Part shown: piece by piece, positions 53,604-64,000 of the stretch | Position numbering within the stretch: position 1 is the stretch's first letter | How the letters are laid out: each line of letters opens with the position of its first letter | NCBI GenBank assembly: GCA_951799405.1 | Contig: OX637344.1 | Coordinates: forward strand, 9,176,001 to 9,240,000 | Direction of reading: 5' to 3' | From: Agapetus fuscipes | Taxonomy: Eukaryota > Arthropoda > Insecta > Trichoptera > Glossosomatidae | Length of the DNA stretch: 64,000 bases | The notes under the pieces: model-generated | What the model saw: only the letters and a program-made list of their open reading frames with translations | Told to the model about the DNA's origin: nothing | The model's database searches: none | Position numbers and translations under genes: made by a program

Positions 53604-56600
53604 CAATATGTCAAATAAACAAAAAATATTTATCTATATTTTACAAAACTTATCAGTGATTTTTATCCCTTGAAATAATTGCATGTTGAGAATACAAAAA
53701 ACAAGATAATTGAGATATAATCATGTTTTTTTATTTAATCGAGATAAAGAAAAAATAATATGACTGAAAAATTAGATAGTGGCACCACCAAAAATATGTA
53801 TATGTATACTTATGAACAAAAAATGAAAATTAATTAAAACAAAATATGCAAATGTAATTATGAAACAATGTAAATTTAAAAAATAATATAATGACATGTG
53901 TAAATTATAAATTAATAATAATATGAAATTTTAATTTAATAATAATGTTAAAAATATTGTAATTGAGACGTATATAATAAAAAGCGGTAAATAACAATTT
54001 TTTTTCGAAAATAAAATAAATTTAAAAAAAATGCAAGAAATCAATATATTATCATTTAAATGAATTTATCTTATTCGCGGAACAAAATAAAGATTACCGC
54101 CTTTTATTCTGAATGACTCAACTTTGAAAAATAGCAGCTTTTGATGCCAGGGTATTATAACATGTTTTCGCTGAAAAAAAAACACAATTTTGCTTAAAAA
54201 ATGTTTTATCAATCAAATGAATGCTAGGGTCGTACAAAAAATGCTTAATAAATGATCTTTCAACATGTGGCTTAATTTTTTTTCACAATTTTCGGTAATT
54301 TATGAAAAAAAAACAGGGTATTTTAAATTTTTCATGCACTCGCAGTTAATATTCAAGAAAAAAATTCAGTTTAATAAATATCTCTTATTTAGGGTCAATT
54401 TTTCAATAAAAAATATTTGTTTTAGTTTGCCAAATATGAATAAACTTATTCGATTTCATGTCCCTATATAACACATGAAACATTTTACTTGAAAATTTAT
54501 ACCAAAATGCCTAGATTACCTATGTAACTAACGTTGTTATTCTCACACACAGCAAATTCATGGCTCATTCGTGGCTTAAAGTGAGTCCGTCATTAAAAAA
54601 AAGTAATCCGTGGATCAAGCCTGGATTAAATGTTGTATCAATAACACTGTAACCATTAAAAAATTGTATGCATCCTTCCCGAAAGCTTAAAAATATACTA
54701 TTTTACTTTTACAATTTTTATAGTATACACTATTGCTTTGAACTAACATGTTTTAGTATCTCTTTATTTGTATGATATTTTATTGAAATTATTGCAACCA
54801 ATATATTCAGAGTTATTCGTCGACATAACTGTCTTACAAGGTTATTCTACAAGATTTAATAACCTCCGTATCATTTACTTTTTATTAACCGAGGTAGGCT
54901 TGATTCACAATAGCTCGGATATTCGAGTTTCTACTATAATCAATTACGGTACTTCGGAAAATTGAGTTGCTACTTTAATCAATTACAGTAAAAACTCAAT
55001 TATCCGAAGATAAAGACTTGAATGGTTCGTCCATGAATAATTCCGAATAAAAATAATGTTATTTTATGCCTTGATTATTTAATAGATGAAGATAATATTA
55101 TCATTACAATCTAATAATAATCTGGTAGCGAAAGTCTAAATTGCATACAAATTTGCAATATTTCAATTCATTTTTAGAAACGACTGGCGTAATTTTACTA
55201 TTTAAATTCTAATAAGATTTTTTTTCACATATACTTTACAATTCTATAATTATGTTGGTTTTAAAGCTAGAATATTTTGTTTTTTTTTTGTTTTCAAATA
55301 AAAAAACCTTGATCATAATATTTCTTTTGTGTATATTTCAACATTGAAAATACAGATTTAAATGAAAAATCTTTGTTAAAGTTCACAGTGAGTTTTACTT
55401 ATTCAACACTTGAAAATACAGTTCGTTATTTTTTATAGTTACTTTAAATGTTTTTTGCGAATTTGTATGAAATAAAAGCTTCCACTACTAACAATCAAAT
55501 TGATTATAATGATATGAAAACCTATATATTTCATTTTTATGAAAAAAAATATGCTGTTTTTTATATTAACTAACACCTTAGAAGTATGCAATAAATTTTA
55601 TACCAAAAATAAAATATTTATAATTAAAAATAAATACAAATTCAGCTAGATCATCACACGTTAGAATTACAAAGCACACAAATCATGTTTGTCCTAAAAA
55701 TGACTGTTATTTGTATAAAAATAAATTAGGAAAAAAATGTTAAAGATATTGACTGTTAGAAACAGCTTTTGTACCCAAATTTGCTAAAAAAAAAAAGAAG
55801 AATTTTACTATTTATAGAAGTGAGGGAAAGAAGTAATGAAAGAATGAGTAAAGCGTAGAAATTAATTTTTAAAATATATGCATACCCTTTACTTATGTAT
55901 AATATTAGGTTTTTTTATTACGAAAAAAAAATTCGTTTTCTTAAAATAAAAATTAATAGAGGCAACTCTGCAGAGGCTCTGGCTGACTCTGACGAATTTT
56001 CGACAGAGTTTCAGAAACTTTAAGTTAAAAAATATTTGGGCAAACTATATTTTATTTTATTTTTAGTCTTCACATATCTGTTGTAAATATATATTTTTAA
56101 TTGATTTAAACGCCATTTTAACTTCTTGATAAAAAAAAATACGTAAATCATTTACTTAAGAAAAAGGTACATCTGTAGATTTTTTACTTAAAATAACTTT
56201 CCATATTTCAGTTTTTTTTTATATGAAATGAATTTTAACTTTTTTTTTCATAATTTCAGTACTTATGGAAAACAGAATAATGTTTATGTCAAATATTTTC
56301 CAAACTCAAATTGTATACATTTCATTCAAAACACATTTTTTTTAATAATCAGAAAAATATTTGGGAATTATTAAGTCAATTATATTTTATTTCACTTCTT
56401 ATAAATATTTTTCCAAACATGAAAGGTTGTCTTAGTCATTTTTTTCGTTAGCAGAAGCTTCTCACACTAAATCAACTCACTGCCTCGGCAGGCTGTTGGG
56501 TCTGTACTTCTCGTTCTGAGTCCGTATCTTCTTCATCTGTTTAGGGTGTCGCTTTCATCTAGCTCATGTCTGTGCAGGATTCTGGCGCTTTGTAAAGTAA

Positions 56601-58189
56601 AATGAATACTTGTTTTTTTCCATATAATTGGATTATACTCCTCTTTAAATCTAACTAGTGCTATCCAGAGTCAGTCGTAGATTAAAAATCACATTTTCGT
56701 TTAGTTTTGAATTTCACAGAGAGAATTTTTTTTATTAAACTACTGAGTTAAAAAATTAACAGTTTCAAAACTTAATATATTCTGTTATATTTGTATGAAA
56801 TTTAGAGTAACTGACATTTTAAATAGTGTATGGTTTAGTTTAGGATTGACTGTGAATAATGATTTAACATAGTTAGTCCAATTTATTTTTATAAATAGGA
56901 TAGCGGCGATTGTGATCTAACAGAAAAACAAGTAAAAATATAAACACGTCATTTTCTGTTACCATAGCCCTTTATTTTCATTTATTTCTATTTTTACAAA
57001 AAAAAGTCGTAATAAATTCTCTTGTTGAGAAGTTGCTTTCTTTTCTTTGCAATTTGACATTTGACATTTGACATTTGAAGTTATTTTTAATTCCTTCGTA
57101 CTTACTCAACGCGTTCGTTCATTTTTATTCTGAGAAAATATTTTTTTCGGTTTTTAGCTTTGTGTCTATTTTTTTTAAATACAATTGGAAAATATTTGAA
57201 CTCCTTTTTTTTACTGAATAAGTTTGTATTTTTGTTAAATGTATGATAATGTTTTATTTTAACTTGTATAAATTTATTTCAATATTTGAATATATTTTAT
57301 CTTTAATTTTTAGAATTTTATGGCGAAAATGTTGTAAGTAGATGAATATCAAAGCAGTATACTTGTGTTTTATGTGCGTAGATAGAATTTAAAACAATGT
57401 TTTAAAAAATATGTTTTAGTTAGAGATTTGTAAATCATTATTTTATGACAAAAAGTATTCTTATTTTATAAAAATTGTTATTGAAAATCATTGTGGAAAG
57501 AGTGAAATAAAAATAGATGATTTCGAATAAAGGTTTTTTATTTCTTTAAATTACACATTTTTTACCTCTATTAATAACAAGTCTTTGGTAAAACTTTGGT
57601 CCCTTTTTTTACACATTTATTTCAAATGGTTGTGAGACTATAATATGCATATTTATAATAATATTTTGTTCCAAAATCTCTAAAAATAAAAAATATAATT
57701 ATAATATGATTCGTCTAAAATAAAGGGTAACTTTGAGAAGACATTTTTTAAGCATAACTCACCCTAATAAAATATTAAACTAACAAACGATACCATTTTT
57801 TAATTTGCGTATTTTTCTTTAATTACATAATGCAAAAACTGACCAGTTGTAATTAAAAAATATATCCATTACATTCCTTAAAACTATAATAGTATTCTCA
57901 TATACATTTTCTTTATACAATTTTTAGAAATATACATGCTTCTTTAATATTTGTATTGCTTTCAATAAATATTTGGTCTATTTACAAACTTTTCACAACT
58001 ATTTATTTTTATAAACTTAGTTTTTTAACAACATTTAAAAAAAACTCCAATAGCTATTTAATATTGCGATGGGTAGGTAACTTTATTTTTATTAAAAAAA
58101 AACTCAATATTCTGTAAGCATAGGTATGCATTTAAATGAAAAACAATCACTTGTATGAGAACTCAAATTAAATCATTCATGCCCAGCGC

Positions 58190-58260
58190 TTAATACAGTC
58201 TCCTGAGGATGTTGGCTGAGAGACCAGCGAAACTTCGGAAAAACAAAACTGCACTCCTCC
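58190..58260 (+). repeat. Decayed Penelope-type hammerhead region
   Basis: CTGAGGA (about 58202-58208), a possible stem II GTTGG/CCAGC and GAAAC are present. The cleavage region reads acttcgg instead of acgtcgg, and stem I does not pair. Probably inactive. Confidence 0.35.
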
Positions 58261-58600
58261 ATCTAATATATAATACTTACTTATCTACTGATCAACAAAG
58301 ATATTTAGTATTAAATAACACAATTTTAATTTAAAATAAGCAGTACCTTAAGCAGGCACCTTTAGTATAAAATGTAATAAATAATGTAATAAAAAATGTA
58401 ATATGTAAATAGTTGTGAAGAAAAATTGCATACAAATTTAAGTATAAGGAATTTACATTTTTTAAAGAAACAAGAGTGAAAGTTCCTTATGATACTGTTA
58501 ACTTAATTCTTCAAGGCAAAATTATATTTAAAATATCTTATTAAATAAGATATATACATGCATATTTAGACAGAGTGCTAAAAATAATAACAACCATGAA

Positions 58601-59110
58601 TAATGTCTTGAAAAAACTGCAGTCCACTGCTGGTTTACATTACTTGTTTATGTAATGTAGGACGCGTCGTAATCATTACCAAAAATACGAAATATTTTAC
58701 ATACACTTCAATTTAGCACTCTCTGGTATATATAAAATACTTTAGGCGTGTGTTGTCTGAACAATAGCTTAGCATCAAACTTATGAGAATCACACACGTA
58801 GGTATTTTCTTTCCTTTTAGTGTAAGGCACCTCCTCGTCCTAAAGAATTAAATAATCTCCAAAGGCGGGAGATTCTTCTTGATCAACGGCATAGGATGGA
58901 GAAAGAAACGGAAAACTACCACATTAAAGATTCGAGTGGCTTCCCATGAGCCCGCAAAATGAACCAATTCAAGTATTTTTTCCTGAAGTAAAAAAGTCCC
59001 TCGTTTGTATCTCCAGGTGGGGGTTACCTTGAATAGGGAGAAATGGCGAAAAAAATGTATAAACATTACTGCAAACCAACTCTAGGATAGAAACAAAACA
59101 AAAAGAAAAG
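58601..59110. other. Intergenic DNA downstream of the RhoGAP gene
   Basis: A 72-codon minus-strand frame at 58848-59066 has no recognisable motif. Confidence 0.3.
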
Positions 59111-59111
59111 A

Positions 59112-59205
59112 CTTTTGTGGTCTAGAAGCTAACGCTTCGGACTTCTAATCTGGACGTATTTGATTTGAAACCAAAAAGATTCCATCATAAAATGTCTTCC
59201 CACCA
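59112..59205 (+). mobile_element. SINE family B head, sense, degenerate
   Basis: tggtctagaagctaacgctt and cggacttctaatctgg correspond to the tRNA-like head; the B box is decayed (tttgatttgaaacc). Confidence 0.45.
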
Positions 59206-59317
59206 CGCAAAACACGGGGAAAATAGCTAGTCTTCTGCATCACAGGAGGGAGCTCAGAAATTCTAAGATCGACTTAAAGAAGACAAAGACGATGAAATTT
59301 ATTCAAAAGTGTATGAA

Positions 59318-59440
59318 CATAAATTTCATCATCATGCGGAAGAAGCTCTTCCAGGTATGGGCAAAATGTCCGGAATCTTCAGCTCCTATACACCACGGAA
59401 ACAGATTCCGCAAAAACATATCTCCAAACGTTGTGGTAGG
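59318..59440 (+). repeat. Second Penelope-type tail family, degraded copy
   Basis: gcggaagaagctcttccagg, gggcaaaatgtccggaatct and tcagctcctatacaccacgg correspond to the better copies at 61303-61400 and 61724-61830. The hammerhead core has lost its first bases. Confidence 0.45.
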
Positions 59441-59570
59441 CCACTGAACAGAAAGCTTCCTGAAAATTTGCTCTTTTCTTCAGTTTAATGTTGCACTTCA
59501 GTTTTCAGTCGCCAAACTACTATCGGAACAGCACGTCCTAAGTGTTATCATTTTAATAAATCATCTTGTG

Positions 59571-59763
59571 CTATTTTCTTCGGCCTTCTTCTTTGAATAT
59601 CTTGTCGAAGTCTGTGAGCAGTGTTTCGATGACTTGGTTTTGCTGAAGGCATTCGAATGCCATGTTGTGTGCAGTTTCTATCGGCGCCCAAAGCAAAGTC
59701 TGACCCAGAACTATAGAAAGATTGGCAATGTGCATACGGTTCTTTTCCTTGTGAGATGTCACC
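59571..59763 (-). CDS. RhoGAP gene, last exon
   Basis: A tttttcag acceptor (59766-59764) precedes the exon, which completes an Arg codon and then reads VTSHKEKNRMHIANLSIVLG, QTLLWAPIETAHNMAFECLQ and QNQVIETLLTDFDKIFKEEG before TAG at 59571. This is the end of a RhoGAP domain. The conserved Asn of the NL-IV-G-TLL helix is present, but the usual GP of GPTLL is GQ. The protein ends only a few residues after the domain, as in ARHGAP12/15. An AATAAA on the minus strand near 59303-59298 is a possible 3' end. Confidence 0.85.
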
Positions 59764-59814
59764 CTGAAAAAAAAAACGTAAATGGTTAAGCAACTTTAAA
59801 CCTGGACTTTTAGG

Positions 59815-60260
59815 AATATTGCCTTCTCCATCTTATCATAAGAGTAAAAGATTGAGGGGAGAAGAACTCAAGTTACTCAAGGACACCAAAGGGCATCGTG
59901 GCTGAAAAGTCTTAGACAATGGTTTCATAAAAGCATCAAATGCATATTCAGAGCTGAAGCATCTGAGCTGAAAAAAGCCATGATGTTCGCTAACCTTTGT
60001 GGGAAGTGACTGTTATGACTGTAACCTGTGCCCCTAGTAGAAAACATTCAGTAAACCCACCTCGATTGCGTAAATCGAAAAAAAATTAAAAGTAAATCAA
60101 TATTTTAGATTTACGCAATGTTTAATACTTGGGGTATTGTAGAGTGAGAAAATGTGAAAAACATGCATGAAGAGAGTGATTGATGGATATGAAAGAAATG
60201 TGAAAGGATAGAACAAAGTAGAGACACATCTGCGGAGGCGTTGACCACTTTGTGGAGAAT
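59815..60260 (+). mobile_element. LINE remnants within the last RhoGAP intron
   Basis: 59815-60010 matches the LINE 3' fragment at 31560-31770: ctccatcttatcataagagt, gggcatcgtggctgaaaag, gccatgatgttcgctaacc. 60010-60260 is a degraded copy of the other LINE tail (tgatggatatgaaagaaatg, catctgcggagg). Both lie on the sense strand relative to the window, partly inside the intron 60291-59764. Confidence 0.5.
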
Positions 60261-60291
60261 GATGGAATATAAACGTGTGAAAAATTCTTAC

Positions 60292-60397
60292 CTCAGTAAA
60301 TGTTCAAATAGGTACTTCAGTGTCTGCCTGTTGCAGTCAGGCATGCTGTGAATTATCTCTCTGAACTCTTTTATTTTGGTTTCATGGACTCTGATGG
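60292..60397 (-). CDS. RhoGAP gene, penultimate exon
   Basis: Bounded by a tttttcag acceptor (60400-60398) and a GAG|GTAAG donor (intron from 60291). It encodes AIRVHETKIKEFREIIHSMP then DCNRQTLKYLFEHLLR, which matches the V-LI--LP-PN--TL--LF-HL-RV segment of ARHGAP12/15/27 proteins. The reading phases on both sides fit the neighbouring exons exactly. Confidence 0.85.
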
Positions 60398-60611
60398 CTG
60401 AAAAAAAAAAATTATAAATCGTATTCAAAGAAAATATTAAGTAAATTGTAAGTCTTAGAATGCGTTGAAATAATATGATGAGATAATTTCTATAACTAGA
60501 AAAAAATGGATCCTGAAAGACTGACAAAGTGTTCATATTAACAAAAAACAAGCAACACACCCTTAAAGAAATGATATGGGGGGATTTTTCATTATATTGA
60601 AAAAAAATCCG

Positions 60612-60816
60612 AACGGTGGTGTAGTAAAAAACCGGTTTCTCAATTTTTCGTCGGAGTCGTATCGGACGTCATCAGGACACGTGTCTCTTCTGCGCTAAAA
60701 AAACAAAAACTGAACTGTCAGTTCTCTGTGGGATAAAAGAGAAACGTCTTTTGATTTCTCGGATACGACTCCAACGAAAAGTTGAAAACTTCGCACTTCT
60801 CTACACCACGGCTCGT
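60612..60816. repeat. Inverted repeat carrying hammerhead-like cores
   Basis: cggtggtgtagtaaaa ... tttttcgtcggagtcgtatc ... cacgtgtctctt on the left is mirrored by aagagaaacgtc ... ggatacgactccaacgaaaa ... ctctacaccacgg on the right. On the minus strand the left arm shows CTGATGA, a base, GTC/GAC stem II and GAAA, as at 4889-4930, but the cleavage triplet is decayed. It lies in the intron between two RhoGAP exons. Confidence 0.6.
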
Positions 60817-60829
60817 AAAACCCTGGACA

Positions 60830-60960
60830 CCAAATTTTGATTACATTTTTCCTTGGCTGGCAAACGTAAGAGGTCTTTGTGACCAACCAAACACAAAATA
60901 TTAACTAACATTTAAGCCGGCCGTTTTACGTCACATTTTTTGTCCATGGAATTTGAGCTA
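60830..60960 (-). repeat. Repeat family D copy in the RhoGAP intron
   Basis: ttggctggcaaacgtaagag, ccggccgttttacgtcaca and ttgtccatgg follow family order. Confidence 0.5.
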
Positions 60961-60992
60961 AGTCCTATTTATTAATACAGATGAATTTTTAC

Positions 60993-61131
60993 CACTGGCA
61001 TCTAGAGCCCTTTTGAAGAGTTTGCAGGGGATGACAGGTTCCTTGAGTTCCCTAAAGAACAATTTCAGAGCTCCAGTCAGTACGTGAACATCCACCTCCT
61101 TATCCAACACAGAGAGGTTATTTTGATCCAC
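60993..61131 (-). CDS. RhoGAP-domain protein (ARHGAP12/15/27-like), partial
   Basis: A GTPase-activating protein that speeds GTP hydrolysis on Rho-family GTPases. The exon follows an atttcacag acceptor (61134-61132) and ends at a GTAAAA donor (intron from 60992). It encodes VDQNNLSVLDKEVDVHVLTG then ALKLFFRELKEPVIPCKLFK and RALDAS. The D-HV-TGALK-FFREL-EP block is characteristic of ARHGAP12/15/27-type domains; the Lys and Arg of ALKLFFREL correspond to conserved Rho-contacting residues. The three exons join in phase into 146 codons (438 nt including stop). The catalytic arginine finger (in the YRVSGN segment) must be encoded further right on the minus strand; I could not find it before 64000, so it lies outside the window. 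Confidence 0.85.
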
Positions 61132-61302
61132 CTGTGAAATAAGCAAAAATCTTCATCAATTCTAAGAAAATAAGCACGAAAAAGACGATGAATTTCAAAG
61201 GGTTTTAAATGGCAGCCTTTTATAATTCCACGATGAAAATTGTTAATAGGAGTTATAGGCTTACACGGCCGACGGTTGGTACTGAATTGTTGATCTCTTT
61301 AC

Positions 61303-61400
61303 CTTCGCACTGAAGAAATTGTATACATGGGTGAAACGTCCGGATGCTCCAGCTCCTACAAACCATGGAAATATATCCCAGAAAACAACTCTCCAGTATC
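61303..61400 (+). ncRNA. Hammerhead-like motif, second Penelope family
   Basis: CTGAAGA (61308-61314), a weak stem II, GAAACGTC and then cggatgctccagctcctac. The GUC cleavage triplet and stem III ACGT are intact. Stem I lacks its first pair in this copy. Confidence 0.4.
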
Positions 61401-61428
61401 ATCAGCCGGCCGTGTGAGACTTCTTCCA

Positions 61429-61594
61429 GGGCTGGAAGTCTCGTCACCACGGTAATTCTTACCTACCGAATATCGGTACTATTTGTTTAAAGACTTATCA
61501 ATCCAAGATGCATGCAAGTGAACAGCTGATTAGTTTTCATACAAATATTACCGATATTCGGCATGAATTACCGTGGTGATGAGACTTCCAGCCC
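61429..61594. repeat. Inverted-repeat element GGGCTGGAAGTCTC
   Basis: gggctggaagtctcgtcacc ... ccgaatatcggta on the left is mirrored by taccgatattcgg ... ggtgatgagacttccagccc on the right. The arms are about 55 bp and the element is 166 bp. No clear target duplication was seen. Confidence 0.75.
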
Positions 61595-61723
61595 AGGATC
61601 TGTTACATGGTCTATCCGATAGACTCTATCGGACGTTTCGAAATATTTAACTTTTAGAAGTTTCGCCCATTTCTGCGATGCGACAACAGTTGTATCATCA
61701 TCATCATCATCACGCTGAAGAAG

Positions 61724-61830
61724 TCCATCGCAGACATAGACGAAACGTTAGAAAGCTCCGGCTCCGATAGACACGGCAACACATTCTTAAATCATCACTC
61801 CAGTGTCAAAAAATTTATTACTGTGTTAAT
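61724..61830 (+). ncRNA. Hammerhead-like motif, second Penelope family, second copy
   Basis: CTGAAGA (61724-61730), one base, stem II GTC/GAC around catcgcagacata, GAAACGTT. Here the cleavage triplet is GUU. It is followed by agaaagctccggctccgata, homologous to the copy at 61303. Stem I does not pair well. Confidence 0.4.
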
Positions 61831-62369
61831 TGTTATAGCACAGAAAGAAAAATAACTTATTTCCGGAAAAAAACTTAGATTACCGTTTTTGATTCTAGAC
61901 ATGCATCTCAATTGGCAGTTGTATAAAATATAAATATATATATTCGTAGTTTATATACGAAAACATCAGAAAAAGTTTCTGTACCAATAAAGCGGTCAAT
62001 GGAAGCATCATAATACGTGTAGTGTACATTTTCATATATCTTCACTTACACGTGTCTCACTAAGTTTCTATGATCGATACTTTATTACCTCGTACAAAAA
62101 GTGTAATAGCAAGCACACTAAAATACCAAGATAACCTTTATGGAGTCACAAATCAAGGTATTTACCAGTTCTCACAGACAAATGTTCGTCGTTTCAAAGT
62201 TAATAAAAAGACATACAAAATAACTGTAATCTTATAAGTCGTAAGTCTATTTTTGATCGATACTCTAAGTTGCAAAGATAGTGATGTTTTATTTTATACA
62301 TTTTTAAAAGCAAAGAAGCTTTCCTAATCTTTTTGTTGTAAACGACAATTCTTAAAAAAAACAATAATC
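61831..62369. other. Intergenic or intronic DNA of the RhoGAP gene
   Basis: No exon with RhoGAP or PH/SH3 features was found on the minus strand here. Confidence 0.4.
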
Positions 62370-62373
62370 ATGT

Positions 62374-63022
62374 GTGCATTTCATAGAAAAGACAAAAAGC
62401 ATGGTAACTTCAAAACAGCCAGTACGATGCAAACTTGTAGTAGACACTAAGACAATAGAACAAGTGATGCGATTCAAATACCTAGGCGTTGAAGTATCAA
62501 GCAGTAGTGACCTTTACGAAGAAGTCTCGGAACAAGCAAATAAAGCTGCCTTTGTAGCTGGATGCTTGCGTACTACTGTATGGAGAAACGAACACATGCT
62601 GAAAGAAAGTAAAATGAAGATATACAAGACCTGCGTTAGACCGATAATGACATACGGTATCGAAACCAGAGCCGACACCACGAGAACGAAGAGTCTCCTA
62701 CGAACCACCGAAATGAAAACTCTCCGCCCTATCGCAGGATTGACCATGCGAGACAGAATACGAAATTCCGAAATTCGGAGGATCTGTGATGTCGAGGATG
62801 TCGTGCGATGGGGTAGAAACAGAAGACGTTACTGGAGAGATCACGTCGAAAGAATGGATCCGGTGAGAATAGTGAAAGTGGCGGCAGACGAGATACCATC
62901 AACCAGCAGACCCCCTGGACGACCACCAAAGAGGTGGAAGGACAGCTGGACATCCGCGTCCCAGGAGTGAAACCCGAGAATAAACAGGACCTAGTCCTAA
63001 ATCAAGATGAAGAAGAAGAAGA
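62374..63022 (+). mobile_element. LINE reverse transcriptase C-terminal fragment, 198 codons
   Basis: An open frame of 198 codons reads VMRFKYLGVEVSSSSDLYEE, KMKIYKTCVRPIMTYGIETR, LLRTTEMKTLRPIAGLTMRD and RRRYWRDHVERMDPVRIVKV, ending PPGRPPKRWKDSWTSASQE. This is the F-YLG to TEMK-LR-I to GRPPKRW region after the polymerase domain of insect LINEs. The 3' end (gatgaagaagaagaagagc) has a GAA tail near 63020. The 5' truncated, still open frame suggests a fairly young copy. It lies antisense to the RhoGAP gene. Confidence 0.8.
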
Positions 63023-63045
63023 GCATTTCATAGGCTTTATTTGTA

Positions 63046-63178
63046 GCCATCCCTCGACTTATAGTTTCGTATGAGACTCACCACCCATGCTGTAAAAATG
63101 ATTCACTTTGCCAATATTACCCCTGTTTCAGGAAAGGTCGGCAAAAGTTGCAGGGCTTATTTTCATTTAAGGCTTAGA
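63046..63178 (+). mobile_element. SINE-like family C, 5' half
   Basis: ctcgacttatagtttcgtat to gcaaaagttgcagggctt. It joins directly to a LINE scrap. Confidence 0.6.
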
Positions 63179-63320
63179 GTCCGCAATGATTGGATGATGA
63201 ACGAGTATAATAGAGAATTTAAAAGTGAAAGTACAAAAAAGAACAATGAGACGGTTCGGACATCTCGAAAGAATGGATAATGAACGACTGACGAAGAAAG
63301 TGTACAGAGAGAATTATTTT
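63179..63320 (+). mobile_element. LINE C-terminal scrap
   Basis: One frame reads KVQKRTMRRFGHLERMDNER then LTKKVYRE, the same block as in 29370 and 37215; the rest is missing. Confidence 0.6.
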
Positions 63321-63579
63321 TTGAACACTAAAATCACGATGGAATTCTTACAACAATTTCATAGGTTTCAACATATAGGAAGCACAGGCATTGTGATTAC
63401 CTTCTATCAACACATATAAAATTGATGTAATCGATACAGTCTAATGTACGAAACATGTCTACTGTCATTCAAGCTTCTAGGATATCATATACGTCAATTA
63501 TTACATATTACACAATCGATCGACATACATTTGTATAACAATCGACACAGTTGTGAACTATTTAAAAATTGTTTATCTT

Positions 63580-63845
63580 CGAAGGGGTCACATTTGGTGA
63601 TTTGAGACCTATTTATTTTTACGGATAAGGGGGCCGGCCTAAAGACAACCACTTCTGTTGAAGGAGGGGGTTCCCAGCTCCTGATGTAATCATTTCTCGT
63701 GCAGACTTAGGAAGCTTTGCCGGTATTTTATATTGGGTTTGAAATCAACACCGAAACGGGAAATAATTTCTGACACCCTCGGTGGGGATCTAACCCGAGC
63801 TCTCGGCATGGAATGCAAGCACTCTACCAACTGAGCTATCGACCA
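63580..63845 (-). mobile_element. SINE family A copy, best preserved
   Basis: Minus-strand head GGTCGATAGCTCAGTTGGTA (A box) and gggttagatcc (B box with one change), then ggtgtcagaaattatttccc, ccggcaaagcttcctaagtc and aggccggcccccttatcc. A useful family reference. Confidence 0.8.
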
Positions 63846-64000
63846 GTAGTCTCATACCATCTTATCTTATTATTCAAGGAATACGGATATCTATTCTTAA
63901 TCTGGATAAAAACTACCATCTAGCGAGCTAAGGAGGATCATGACATTTTTTTTTCAAACATACGTCCGAACAATTGGCTTATGAAATCTGTCCGAATCGT

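Larger units (their letters stand above)
52433..58600. other. Very AT-rich desert, no gene recognised
   Basis: About 6 kb of long A and T runs. I found only a family B scrap (53085-53125, +), a perfect hairpin at 53560-53603, an inverted A/T block at 53320-53395, an imperfect inverted repeat at 54951-55009, a degraded LINE 3' end (55960-56030, +) and three ttgacat copies near 57053-57075. Open frames here lack any recognisable motif. It could be a long intron or intergenic DNA. Confidence 0.5.

Noticed and set aside
58848..59066. Further exon of the RhoGAP gene
   Set aside because: The stop codon at 59571 ends the protein right after the domain, and this frame has no splice signals or domain features.

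Overview
This is nuclear DNA from an animal, most probably an insect and plausibly a moth or butterfly. It is AT-rich and gene-poor. Genes have spliced 5' UTRs and GT-AG introns, and polyadenylation signals replace bacterial terminators. Most of the window is short interspersed repeats, truncated LINEs and cut-and-paste transposon relics. The many taggtacc-type microsatellites and the mix of repeats favour Lepidoptera, but this rests on recall and not on a search.

Genes. (1) A 600-codon intronless reading frame at 16896-18698 (+) has a separate 5' UTR exon ending at 15844. It encodes a low-complexity, probably nuclear protein with basic clusters, a PP1-docking-like motif and a repeated N-x-[AFY] hexapeptide. 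(2) Two intronless genes lie in tandem on the + strand at 48080-49417 and 49724-50263. The second has a repeated S/T/N/H-Q-K/R-S/T-hydrophobic pentapeptide. I do not recognise either family. (3) Three exons on the minus strand (61131-60993, 60397-60292, 59763-59571) join in frame into the C-terminal part of a RhoGAP domain of the ARHGAP12/15/27 type. The rest of that gene lies beyond the right edge.

Repeats. Two tRNA-headed SINE families (here called A and B) and one very abundant SINE-like family (C, about 30 copies) are spread over most of the window. Truncated C-terminal ends of LINE reverse transcriptases lie at about 15 places. DNA transposons with visible target duplications are hAT-type (3375-3698, 7702-8446), a hAT-like element (37513-38038), PIF/Harbinger-like (38969-39207), pogo-like (26721-28424 and 12044-13830), a piggyBac relic nested inside the second pogo-like element (12677-13801), and a 698-bp TTAA-flanked fold-back (8861-9558). 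Two related TATA-box segments at about 3720-4010 and 34090-34380 look like LTRs.

Most notable finding. Several Penelope-type hammerhead ribozyme motifs are present. The best is at 51898-51944 (+), with a mirror copy at 51821-51866 (-). The two face each other on the arms of an inverted repeat of about 115 bp. Others are at 4889-4930 (-), on an inverted repeat at 60612-60816, and in a second family near the RhoGAP exons. The region 52600-58600 is extremely AT-rich and holds no recognisable gene.
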